Positions 1 through 7,489 of a DNA stretch of 57,656 nt are shown here, one piece after another. The stretch spans positions 96,548-154,203 of the forward strand of contig VBAT01000044.1 of the NCBI GenBank assembly GCA_005884665.1, in the 5' to 3' direction. The notes under the pieces are model-generated. The model was given only the letters and a program-made list of their open reading frames with translations. It was not told where the DNA came from and searched no databases. The stretch is from Bacteroidota bacterium. Its GTDB lineage: Bacteria > Bacteroidota > Bacteroidia > Chitinophagales > Chitinophagaceae. A program made the translations under genes and the position numbers. Each line of letters begins with the position of its first letter. The first letter of the stretch is position 1.

Positions 1-228
1 CCCCCATATATCGAGGTATTTAGCAAAAATGGCTGTGTCAATGCTGTACGAAGTGAAGTTCTCCTGGTAAATGCGCCACACAATCCTTATATTTTTTGCA
101 TTTTTACCAAGAACAACAAGGATATCAGTTGGACACACAGTAATGAAGCGTGGACGCTGGCGAGAAACCTTTCTTCGCTGCTGTGGCATTATTTTGAACC
201 GAAAGACAAATGGTCCAAAGCCGAATGA
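1..228 (+). CDS. Serine hydrolase (class A beta-lactamase-like), C-terminal end only
   Basis: The first reading frame is open from the window edge to a TGA at 226-228 and encodes 75 residues. The order of features (a KNG..N.VRSEV strand, a VLLVNAP strand, a FCIFTKNNKD strand, then a helix with NEAW and a terminal WHYF) matches the last two strands and final helix of class A beta-lactamase-related serine hydrolases seen in Bacteroidota. The catalytic SxxK, SDN and KTG motifs would lie upstream, outside the window, so activity cannot be judged. The stop codon lies in the left arm of a palindromic repeat shared with the end of the convergent feoB gene. Confidence 0.72.
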   Translation, partial: PPYIEVFSKNGCVNAVRSEVLLVNAPHNPYIFCIFTKNNKDISWTHSNEAWTLARNLSSLLWHYFEPKDKWSKAE

Positions 229-286
229 TGCTAGATGGCGGATGCTAGATTCTGGCACATCCGCATGGCAGTAACCAGCATCTAGC
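226..286. repeat. Palindromic repeat of the GATGCTGGAT family, overlapping two convergent stop codons
   Basis: GCTAGATG at 230-237 pairs with CATCTAGC at 279-286, and GCGGATG at 238-244 pairs with CATCCGC at 258-264, giving an interrupted 15-bp hairpin. The left arm begins at the stop codon of the serine hydrolase and the right arm contains the stop codon of feoB, so it could act as a bidirectional 3'-end structure. Related elements lie at 9575-9656 and 46437-46530. Confidence 0.7.
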
Positions 287-2402
287 GGAGTACCTGATAA
301 GCAAACAAGCTCATCACATACGCTAATGCTGTCATATAAACGAACTGTATAGCCGGCCATTTCCAGCTTCTCGTTTCTCTTCTTACGACAGCAAGGGTGC
401 TCATGCATTGCATGGCAAATACATAAAAGATCATCAAAGATATCCCAGACGCCAGGTTGAATACCGGTTTTCCATCTGTGCCGACCGCTGCTTTCATTTT
501 TTCTTTCAGCTTCAGGTTGTTTTTCTCATCGCCCACGCTGTAAAGAGTGGCCATGGTACCAACAAACACTTCTCTTGCGGCAAAAGAAGTGATCAAAGCA
601 ATGCCGATCTTCCAGTCATAACCTAATGGAGTTATCGCCGGTTCTATGCTCTTACCCATAATCCCGGCCCATGAATTTTCCAGCTTGGCTGCCTTAAACT
701 CTTTTTCCAGCGATGCAGTATCAGCACTGGGCTGAGCTTTTAGTTCCGCAAACTGGTCGCGCACCCTATTCATTCTTTTTTCGGGACCAAAAGAACTCAG
801 GGCCCAAAGGATAAGACTGATGATCATGATCACCTTTCCCGCATCGGTGACAAATATCTTCGCTTTGCTGATCATCGTTTGCACTACATTGTTCCAGCGG
901 GGCGAGCGGTAAGTGGGTAATTCGAGAATGAAAAAGCTTTTTTCCTTTATTTTAATAAACCATTTGGCAACATAAGAAACGATCAGCGCCATTACGAGCC
1001 CGAGCAGGTATAGTCCCATCATCACCAGGCCCTGCACACTCAAAAAGCCAAAAACATAAGTGGAAGGGATCACAAGACCGATCAATATGGTAAACACCGG
1101 CAACCTCGCAGAGCAGCTCATCAACGGGGTTATCAATATCGTAAGCAATCTTTCTTTCCGGTTTTCGATATTCCTGGCACTCATGATCGCAGGCACTGCG
1201 CACGCAAAACCGCTGATCATTGGCATTACACTTTTGCCGTTGAGACCTACGCTTCGCATTAACCGGTCTGTAAGAAAACTGATCCTGGCCATATAACCTG
1301 TGTCTTCCAATAGCCTCACAATTCCAAACAACATCATGATCTGTGGCACAAACATGATAATGCCCCCTAGCCCGGCAATAACTCCATTGATCAGCAGATC
1401 ACTCCACCTGGTATCAGGCAATGTAGCAGAAAGCGACCGGGACAACAATGTAACACCGCTATCAATCCAATCCATCGGAAAGGAGGCCAACCAGAATACA
1501 CTTTGAAATAACAAGAATAAAACAACCAGTAATATGATATATCCCAGGCGGCGATGGAGCAGGATATTATCCAGTTTTTCTGTAAAAAGGCTTTGTTGCA
1601 AAGGATCGGGTTCCGAAACCGCCGCCTTCATGATCTGCCTGATACGGGTATATCGTTGCAGGATCTCCTCAGCCTGTGTTTTTGTAGGGTTGAATTTATT
1701 TTTTTCCTCTATACTTTCTACCAGCATCTGGTCTGCATCGTTTAGCGAAAACGATTCGTGATTGATCAGGTAATGAATAGCGGCATAGTTGCTTAATTCC
1801 GGGAATCTACTTTTTACTTCGCCAACGGCCGCATAGGCCAGGGATCTGTTGTCAATAAAATCTCTGGATGGTGCCTGGAAAAGCTGCTGCGAAGTTTGCT
1901 CGATCACTTTTTTCAACTGCGCAATTCCTTTTTGCTTTCTGGGATTCACAGGAACAACTGGCACACCCAACTCCCTTTCCAGCTCTGCAATATCTATCCT
2001 GATGCCTTTTTTAGCAGCCATATCCATCATTGTCAATGCGATCACAACCGGTACTTTGAGATCGATGATCTGGGTACAGAAAAGTAAATTTCTTTTGAGG
2101 TTGCTCGCATCTGCCACCGCCACCACTACATCGGCTTTTATGTTGCTGTCCTGGTTGAGTAAAACTTTATAGCTTACCCATTCATCCATTTTTCTGGGGT
2201 AGAGGCTATAAGTACCCGGCAGATCGATTACTTCAGCCCTGGTTTCTGTCGAAAGTGAGGTTGAGCCAGTTTTCTTGTCAACAGTGACACCGGGATAATT
2301 TCCCACCTTTTGCCGCATCCCGGTCAGGCAATTAAAGATCGAACTTTTCCCACTATTGGGATTGCCAACCAAAGCAATATGTATTCGTCCTTTTTCAGGC
2401 AT
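282..2402 (-). CDS. feoB: Ferrous iron transporter FeoB
   Basis: FeoB is the inner-membrane permease that imports Fe(II), with an N-terminal GTPase domain and a C-terminal pore. The protein is 706 residues, normal for the family. G1 is GNPNSGKSS at residues 13-21, G3 is DLPG at 60-63, and the G4 position reads TMMD at 123-126 where NxxD is usual. The membrane part shows the two gate repeats, including GFACAVPAIMSAR and the SCSARLPVF cysteine motif. No feoA or feoC lies beside it and no FeoA domain is fused to it. The ATG at 2402 is preceded by a TATTTTTG promoter element on the same strand. Its last codon and stop fall inside a palindromic repeat. Confidence 0.96.
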   Translation of the reverse strand: MPEKGRIHIALVGNPNSGKSSIFNCLTGMRQKVGNYPGVTVDKKTGSTSLSTETRAEVIDLPGTYSLYPRKMDEWVSYKVLLNQDSNIKADVVVAVADASNLKRNLLFCTQIIDLKVPVVIALTMMDMAAKKGIRIDIAELERELGVPVVPVNPRKQKGIAQLKKVIEQTSQQLFQAPSRDFIDNRSLAYAAVGEVKSRFPELSNYAAIHYLINHESFSLNDADQMLVESIEEKNKFNPTKTQAEEILQRYTRIRQIMKAAVSEPDPLQQSLFTEKLDNILLHRRLGYIILLVVLFLLFQSVFWLASFPMDWIDSGVTLLSRSLSATLPDTRWSDLLINGVIAGLGGIIMFVPQIMMLFGIVRLLEDTGYMARISFLTDRLMRSVGLNGKSVMPMISGFACAVPAIMSARNIENRKERLLTILITPLMSCSARLPVFTILIGLVIPSTYVFGFLSVQGLVMMGLYLLGLVMALIVSYVAKWFIKIKEKSFFILELPTYRSPRWNNVVQTMISKAKIFVTDAGKVIMIISLILWALSSFGPEKRMNRVRDQFAELKAQPSADTASLEKEFKAAKLENSWAGIMGKSIEPAITPLGYDWKIGIALITSFAAREVFVGTMATLYSVGDEKNNLKLKEKMKAAVGTDGKPVFNLASGISLMIFYVFAMQCMSTLAVVRRETRSWKWPAIQFVYMTALAYVMSLFAYQVLR

Positions 2403-2412
2403 AAAATAGCAT

Positions 2413-2420
2413 CAAAAATA
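2413..2420 (-). promoter_or_regulatory. -7 promoter element of feoB (TATTTTTG)
   Basis: The minus strand reads TATTTTTG, a full match to the Bacteroidota TAnnTTTG -7 element, 10 bases before the feoB ATG. Transcription would then start almost at the start codon. No clear -33 TTG was found at the usual distance. Confidence 0.6.
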
Positions 2421-2589
2421 AAAAGGCAAGGTCTAACGGATGTTACGAAATACGATTTTTCGGTTGAGGTTTACAATAACCGCTACGTTGAAGGCAAGTG
2501 CGCCGGGAGACCTGAATAAAAACCGTAAAGTCTGACAAAAGTTTAACTGAAACACGAAGAAAGAATATAATAATCAGCCGCCATGACAA

Positions 2590-2597
2590 TACCTTTG
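2590..2597 (+). promoter_or_regulatory. -7 promoter element of the M28 peptidase gene (TACCTTTG)
   Basis: TACCTTTG is a full match to TAnnTTTG and lies 22 bases before the peptidase ATG at 2620. A -33 TTG is not evident. Confidence 0.6.
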
Positions 2598-2619
2598 CCG
2601 GTACAAACCTGATTTAACT

Positions 2620-4275
2620 ATGTTGTCACTCCGGGCCGGGATATTTTTTTTATTGACATTTGTCTGCACTGTTGCCTCTGCGCAAAAATTGAAGAAAGCC
2701 GATAAGGCTATTGTCGAAAGGCTGAAACAGCATATTGGGTATCTCGCCGATGACAAGCTGGAAGGAAGAAGGTCGGGCACCCACGGTGAACAATTGGCGA
2801 TGGACTATATCATTGGCCAGTTTAAAGAAATCGGCCTGGCACCTAAAGGTACTGAGTCTTACCCACAGGCATTTCCAATCAACGAGGGCAAACAAATCGC
2901 TCCTTCTACTTACTTTACCATCAACAATAATAATCTTGAAACGGGTAAGGATTTTTTCCCATTTCCTTTCAGTTCGGCAAAAAAAATTGAAGCATCTCCT
3001 GCTATCGCCCTCCAGGAAGCAGATATGCCCTGGTTTATTGATTTAGCGGATCCTTTGGATGAAAATAAGAACAATCCCCATTTTGATTTGATCGAGTATG
3101 TCCGCACCAATACAAAAAAAGCGGCTGACCGGGGAGCCACGGCCATTATCCTTTACAACTCATCATCGACTACAGATGATCAACTAGCGTTTAACGGAAA
3201 AGATAAATCCGAATTGTTGCCAATACCGGTCATCTATGTATCCAAAGATGCGGCAAAGAAATATTTCAGCGATAAGACGGCTACGCTGAACATAAAACTG
3301 AAAGCCGATATCGTTGAAAAGAGCAGGACAGGCCATAATGTGATTGGTTATATCGACAACGGGGCGCCAACCACTGTAATCCTTGGGGCACATTTTGATC
3401 ACCTGGGATATGGCGAAGACGGCACTTCAATGTTGAGGACTGGTGAAAAACTTATTCATAACGGAGCAGATGATAATGCAAGCGGAACGGCGGCATTGAT
3501 CGAATTAGCCAGGATATTAAAAACATCCAAAGCAAAAAACAATAACTACCTATTTATCGCTTTTTCGGGAGAAGAGCTGGGATTGTTTGGTTCGAAATAT
3601 TTTACCGAACATCCAACGATCGATCTTTCCAAAGCAAACTATATGATCAATATGGATATGGTGGGAAGATTGAATGACAGCACAAAGTTTTTAGAGGTGG
3701 GAGGCTATGGCACCTCACCGCAATGGGCGACTGTCATCAATCCGCACGAGAAGAAGATCCCTTTTGTTATAAAGATCGATTCAAGCGGAACGGGACCCAG
3801 TGATCACACATCTTTTTACCGGAAAGATATTCCAGTCCTGTTTTTCTTTACCGGCCAGCACAAGGATTATCACAGGCCGACAGATGATGCCGATAAAATA
3901 AATTATTTGGGAGAACTGAAAGTGATCCATTACATCACTGCCATCGTTACTGCATTAAATAAGGAAAATCATAAACTGGCCTTCTTGAAAACAAGGGAAA
4001 CACAGATGAGTACAACTGCGCTACGGGTAACGCTGGGTATCATGCCGGATTATACCTATGACGGTTCAGGAATAAGGGCCGATGATGTAACAGAAGGAAG
4101 ACCTGCCTTCAAAGCGGGATTAAAACCAGGAGATGTCATTGTCCAGCTGGGAGATTATCCTGTTAATTCAATGGAAACCTATATGCAGGCGCTCAATAAG
4201 TTCAAGAAAGGAGATAAAACGAAAGTAAAGTATAAGCGAGGCAATGAAACGCTTGAGTCGCCTGTTGAGTTTTAG
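2620..4275 (+). CDS. Secreted M28 family metallopeptidase with PA and PDZ domains
   Basis: This is an exported zinc aminopeptidase-type enzyme of 551 residues. A signal peptide ends near ASAQ at about residue 22. The N-terminal third includes a protease-associated region (about 90-230). The M28 core carries likely metal ligands His258 in GAHFDHLG, Asp284 in GADDNASG, the Glu318-Glu319 pair in EELGLFGS, Asp346 in MDMVGRL and His418 in DYHRPTDD. A C-terminal PDZ domain spans about 460-551, with the ligand-loop sequence AFKAGLKPGDVI. It is transcribed away from feoB from its own promoter and has no operon partner. Substrate is unknown; a role in peptide or amyloid-like waste turnover is only inference. 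Confidence 0.9.
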   Translation: MLSLRAGIFFLLTFVCTVASAQKLKKADKAIVERLKQHIGYLADDKLEGRRSGTHGEQLAMDYIIGQFKEIGLAPKGTESYPQAFPINEGKQIAPSTYFTINNNNLETGKDFFPFPFSSAKKIEASPAIALQEADMPWFIDLADPLDENKNNPHFDLIEYVRTNTKKAADRGATAIILYNSSSTTDDQLAFNGKDKSELLPIPVIYVSKDAAKKYFSDKTATLNIKLKADIVEKSRTGHNVIGYIDNGAPTTVILGAHFDHLGYGEDGTSMLRTGEKLIHNGADDNASGTAALIELARILKTSKAKNNNYLFIAFSGEELGLFGSKYFTEHPTIDLSKANYMINMDMVGRLNDSTKFLEVGGYGTSPQWATVINPHEKKIPFVIKIDSSGTGPSDHTSFYRKDIPVLFFFTGQHKDYHRPTDDADKINYLGELKVIHYITAIVTALNKENHKLAFLKTRETQMSTTALRVTLGIMPDYTYDGSGIRADDVTEGRPAFKAGLKPGDVIVQLGDYPVNSMETYMQALNKFKKGDKTKVKYKRGNETLESPVEF

Positions 4276-4289
4276 TGTGAGGAAGAAGG

Positions 4290-4338
4290 TCGCAGAGTAA
4301 GGCCACAGAGAAAATCCAACACAGAGAGCCACGGAGGA
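4290..4338. repeat. Short intergenic repeat rich in CACAGAG / GCCACGGAGG
   Basis: The stretch contains GCAGAG, GCCACAGAG and ACACAGAGAGCCACGGAGG in quick succession. Read on the minus strand this is the CTCTGTGG...CTCTGTGTTG type of intergenic filler sequence. It lies between the peptidase stop and the next gene. Only one copy was seen in this window. Confidence 0.4.
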
Positions 4339-4424
4339 ATTGCTGACGGAATGAAACAAAGAGTGTCACGTCAGTCTTTGAAGACATTCAACATTTATCA
4401 TTCAAAATTCAACATAATTCTCGA

Positions 4425-4874
4425 ATGGCAGAACGCGGATTTAAACTTGCTCTGAATAACCATGAACTGGCCGAAGAATTTTTTGAAGATACCCGCCTCC
4501 TCGGTATCATAGCGCCTCTAAAAGATTATCAATTCTGCTGGCGGCTTAACCGCAGTCTTCGAATGGACCTGCGCGTTAACAACAATATCGAAATACAGCT
4601 CAAAAGAAAGAACCGGGATTATTTTTTTTCAGTCTTTGAATATTGCGAACCTACAGGATCGCTGGGCTACTATGTCTACAACAACCAGTTTGACGGGGAA
4701 TACCTGCTACCTGAATTCCGTCATTTTGATTTTTTGCTATTGCTGAAAGGGGACGTAGTTCCGGATGAATTTTTGCAGGAAAGAATAAATGCCATTCGCG
4801 AGATCGGCGGCGTACAACTCGTTACCGAGCTTACGAACGAAAAAATAAGGAACAAAGAGCATCTTGTGTTTTGA
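4425..4874 (+). CDS. IPExxxVDY-like family protein, function unknown
   Basis: A 149-residue soluble protein without signal peptide. The pattern of a [14 protein letters not shown] helix, an [11 protein letters not shown] strand and a late LLLKGD segment resembles the small Bacteroidota family annotated as IPExxxVDY proteins, which has no established biochemical role. It is followed by a GC-rich hairpin repeat and then the pterin dehydratase gene. The start ATG at 4425 is the only sensible one. Confidence 0.68.
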   Translation: MAERGFKLALNNHELAEEFFEDTRLLGIIAPLKDYQFCWRLNRSLRMDLRVNNNIEIQLKRKNRDYFFSVFEYCEPTGSLGYYVYNNQFDGEYLLPEFRHFDFLLLLKGDVVPDEFLQERINAIREIGGVQLVTELTNEKIRNKEHLVF

Positions 4875-4884
4875 AACTTTGTTT

Positions 4885-4935
4885 CTCGCGGCGGCGCAAC
4901 GATTATCGGGTTGGTTTTTTCAGTGCCGTCGCGAG
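4885..4935. repeat. GC-rich hairpin repeat with ATCGGGTTG core (family A)
   Basis: CTCGCGGCGGC at 4885-4895 pairs with GCCGTCGCGAG at 4925-4935 (10 of 11 pairs), enclosing ATCGGGTTGGTTTTTT. The same core in opposite orientation, with GC-rich flanks, lies at 7262-7341. It sits between two genes, and its presence argues that the pterin dehydratase starts downstream of it. Confidence 0.65.
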
Positions 4936-4978
4936 AGTATCTGTTTTCCTAATTGATCACCGCCTAAAAATCATTTTT

Positions 4979-5209
4979 ATGTGGAAAGAAGAAAATAACA
5001 AGCTGTACAGGAAGTTTACTTTCAAAACCTTCAGCGAAGCATTTGCATTTATGACAAGAGTAGCCCTCGAAGCGGAGAAAATGGACCATCACCCCCTATG
5101 GACCAATGTTTATAATACTCTTGAGGTCTGGCTCTCTACACATGATGCCGGCGATATTGTGACCGATAAGGATAGGAAGCTCGCAAAGAAAATCGACGCG
5201 CTGATATAA
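4979..5209 (+). CDS. Pterin-4-alpha-carbinolamine dehydratase (PCD/DCoH)
   Basis: This small enzyme dehydrates 4a-hydroxytetrahydrobiopterin during pterin recycling. From the ATG at 4979 the protein is 76 residues and fits the family from end to end. The active-site set His37, His38, Trp41, His55 and Asp56 is present in EKMDHHPLW and WLSTHDAG. An in-frame ATG at 4871 would add 36 residues encoded by a palindromic repeat, so it was rejected. No phenylalanine hydroxylase gene lies nearby. Confidence 0.92.
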   Translation: MWKEENNKLYRKFTFKTFSEAFAFMTRVALEAEKMDHHPLWTNVYNTLEVWLSTHDAGDIVTDKDRKLAKKIDALI

Positions 5210-5220
5210 CTATTTGATTC

Positions 5221-5604
5221 GTGTTGCCTCACCCTGCATGGCAGGACGAATTTACTGATAGGGTATCACCTCCATTATCTCTCGGGGGAAATTGGAGCTA
5301 TCTCATCTTTTCCATTCCTATAAAAAAGAACTTTTCAAAAAGTGATCTCTTAAACTTCAATGGAAAAATATTTCCAGTTGATTCAACAACCGTTATCGTT
5401 TCCTTAAGCCAGTATGAGCAGCCGAACATGGGATCATCCATTTCAGGAACAGGGGAAATACATTTCGTAAAAGTCAATTTCGGATCGACTGATCGCGATT
5501 TTACTATCGCCGGTCTGTTTGAAGGAAATATTGGAGGTTCAGTCCTTATTACGAAAGGTAGGTTTGATTACACGATCACGGAACAGGACCACAATTTGCG
5601 GTAG
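5221..5604 (+). CDS. Hypothetical protein, possibly a truncated lipoprotein-type beta-barrel remnant
   Basis: This open frame of 127 codons starts with GTG at 5221, right after the dehydratase stop; a stop in the same frame lies at 5215-5217. It has no signal peptide. Its second half (SGTGEIHF, then IAGLFEGNI and ITKGRFDYTI) resembles the end of small secreted Bacteroidota beta-sandwich lipoproteins, in which a strand ends in an ITNGKFD-like motif. The absence of a normal start and of an export signal suggests that the 5' part has been lost. It may be a decayed fragment instead of a working gene. Confidence 0.4.
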   Translation: MLPHPAWQDEFTDRVSPPLSLGGNWSYLIFSIPIKKNFSKSDLLNFNGKIFPVDSTTVIVSLSQYEQPNMGSSISGTGEIHFVKVNFGSTDRDFTIAGLFEGNIGGSVLITKGRFDYTITEQDHNLR

Positions 5605-5606
5605 GC

Positions 5607-7163
5607 TTAATTTTTTCTCCGCTTAAATATCACAGCAGCATTTTGTTGAAGGTCGGCGCTGAACCGTACCTGGTAAGTATCATTACCATCATGAATGATC
5701 AGTAATCCCGTATTCGGCGGATATTTTCCAAGGTTTTCGGCATACAGCACCATGGTCAGTGAATCATTGTTGTTGGCTGGCGCATAGATCGTTTTCTTTA
5801 TAGCAGAAGCCTTCAATCCCTGTTTTGCAAGGATCAACTGGCCGTTCAATAATACGCTTACCGTATCGCCATCGACTTCCCCATTATCATACAGCGCAAG
5901 CTCAAGACTATCCGATTTAAAGTTCACTACCTGCGGAGCCGCTATCGCTCTTTCTTTAATGAATAAAGCAGCGCTGGCTGTAGCTGGTCTGGTTTCTGAA
6001 AACATCGAAACAGGTTGTTGTTTATCGGGTTCTTTTTTGTCAGCAGCAACAATTGCCCCCTTTGTTTCTGGTTTGGGAGTTTCAATGACAGGTTCTTTCT
6101 TTTGCTCAACCGCTTTTGTCACCACCAGAGGCTCAGATTTTTTAGGTTCTGGGTTTTGCTGAATAGTTTCTTTGGCTGGTGATTGTTGCACCTGGGCGAT
6201 GGGTTCAGATTTCGCCGGTGCATTTATAGCAGTGTTATTGGCTGCGACCGTTTTAGTAGCATTCTGATCTTTTGAAGAGGGTTGCACTGATTGTGCCGAA
6301 GCAATAGATCTCTTCTCTTCAACAACCACTGGTTTAACAGGCGATTGTTGCACCTGGGCGATGGGTCCAGATTTCGCCGGTGTATTTATAGCAGTATTAT
6401 TGGTTGCGACCGTTTTAGTAGTAGACTGATCTTTTGAAGCAGGTTGTTCTGGCTGCGTAGTACTATTTAAAGCAGTTTCTTTGGGTTGAGGGACTGGCTT
6501 TGTCATGGTTTCCGGTTTCTTATTGACCGCGACGTCATTTGCGCTTGTCTTTGTTTCCTTTGGCTGGGATACAATGGGCTTTGTTGATTTTGCCAGTTCC
6601 TGTTTTTTCTTTTCCTGTTCTTTTTTCGCTATCTCTTCAGCCTGTTTTGCTTCTTTATAGAAATCAACATCGTCGGCCAGCTTTAACTCTTCGAGATGCG
6701 GAAAGATCTTTGATTTCGTGATATCCTTTTCCTGGTTCAACGTTGCTTTGCCGGAAATGGAATAGTACTTTTTTGTCTTGTTGGTCTTCCAGTCGCCATC
6801 CATTCGCCAGGTACTGTCGCCATGATCAAAATGAAATGTGGTAACCATCTTTACACCTTTGTCCAGGCGGCCTTTAAAATTATAGGAAACGATATCATCG
6901 TCTTTTACTTCGCATACATCGCCTTCAATACTGCCTTTTACTCTTTTTACAATATAGTACAGGGTATCATTCACTGTGAAGGTGCTGCGGGAATACCCAT
7001 AGACCTTGTCTTTGTATTGTGTAAGAACAACTTCAAAGGATTGATCCTTGCGGATAGTGGTGCTATCATTTGTCACGGAACCCATCCAGAGACCGGTCAG
7101 GGTTTGCGCATAGAATATGATCGGGAGGAATAAAAGAAGGACAGTCAGCTTAATGGCTTTCAT
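5607..7163 (-). CDS. Secreted protein with conserved end domains and a low-complexity, tandemly duplicated middle
   Basis: A 518-residue protein with a signal peptide ending near FYAQ. Residues 21-150 form a beta-rich domain (LTGLWMGSVTND and following). A charged coiled-coil-like stretch (KQAEEIAKKEQEKKKQE) leads into about 200 residues rich in Pro, Lys, Gln, Thr and Ala. The end domain (YDNGEVDGDTVSVLLNG, then YAENLGKYPPNTGLLII) resembles an uncharacterised C-terminal domain of secreted Chitinophagaceae proteins. The middle holds a recent in-frame duplication with a 54-codon period. It is downstream of rho on the same strand but 326 bases away. Function is unknown. Confidence 0.8.
   Translation of the reverse strand: MKAIKLTVLLLFLPIIFYAQTLTGLWMGSVTNDSTTIRKDQSFEVVLTQYKDKVYGYSRSTFTVNDTLYYIVKRVKGSIEGDVCEVKDDDIVSYNFKGRLDKGVKMVTTFHFDHGDSTWRMDGDWKTNKTKKYYSISGKATLNQEKDITKSKIFPHLEELKLADDVDFYKEAKQAEEIAKKEQEKKKQELAKSTKPIVSQPKETKTSANDVAVNKKPETMTKPVPQPKETALNSTTQPEQPASKDQSTTKTVATNNTAINTPAKSGPIAQVQQSPVKPVVVEEKRSIASAQSVQPSSKDQNATKTVAANNTAINAPAKSEPIAQVQQSPAKETIQQNPEPKKSEPLVVTKAVEQKKEPVIETPKPETKGAIVAADKKEPDKQQPVSMFSETRPATASAALFIKERAIAAPQVVNFKSDSLELALYDNGEVDGDTVSVLLNGQLILAKQGLKASAIKKTIYAPANNNDSLTMVLYAENLGKYPPNTGLLIIHDGNDTYQVRFSADLQQNAAVIFKRRKN
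6181..6447. repeat. Intragenic tandem duplication, 162-bp period
   Basis: The bases from 6181 recur from 6343 over about 104 positions with roughly nine differences. The period is 54 codons, so the reading frame is kept. Each unit encodes a TVxxNNTAIN.PAKS.PIAQVQQSP segment. Confidence 0.85.
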
Positions 7164-7189
7164 AGTTCGGATATTGGACCTTTCAATAA

Positions 7190-7197
7190 CGAATATA
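7190..7197 (-). promoter_or_regulatory. Probable -7 element (TATATTCG) of the secreted low-complexity protein
   Basis: The minus strand reads TATATTCG, one mismatch from TAnnTTTG, 26 bases before the ATG at 7163. The same TTCG variant precedes both outer-membrane barrel genes. Confidence 0.4.
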
Positions 7198-7261
7198 AGC
7201 CGGCCAGATTGTATAACCGAAGTAGAAAGCCAGAGTATATTTACTAAAAAGAGACGGTCTT

Positions 7262-7484
7262 AAAGGGCTTGAATGTCACGCGGCGCAACGCCGCAACGAA
7301 GAACAACCCGATTTCCAAGTGCGGCGCCGTGGCGTCACGCCAGCTCGGGGACAACTTGAAATTTATACTTATAGTCTTTAAGCTGACTTAATGAATTAAG
7401 AAAAAGATGTTTGAAAGAGGTTGAGTGTCATGCGCCCATGAAACGACGAACAAACCAATCCCAAACGTAGCATCGTGGCGTAAA
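7262..7484. repeat. Two direct copies of the family A hairpin repeat, filling a 326-bp gap
   Basis: This is most of the gene-free stretch 7164-7489. Copy one (7262-7341) contains TGTCACGCGGCG, the core GAACAACCCGAT and CCGTGGCGTCAC. Copy two (7413-7484) contains TGTCATGCG, the core GAACAAACCAAT and TCGTGGCGT. The TGTCA words are 152 bases apart. Each copy can fold through its GC-rich arms. No open frame or clear terminator of rho was found here. Confidence 0.65.
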
Positions 7485-7489
7485 ATATA

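Noticed and set aside
4871..4978. Upstream in-frame ATG that would extend the pterin dehydratase by 36 residues
   Set aside because: The extension is encoded by a GC-rich palindromic repeat and is not part of the dehydratase fold; the ATG at 4979 fits the family.
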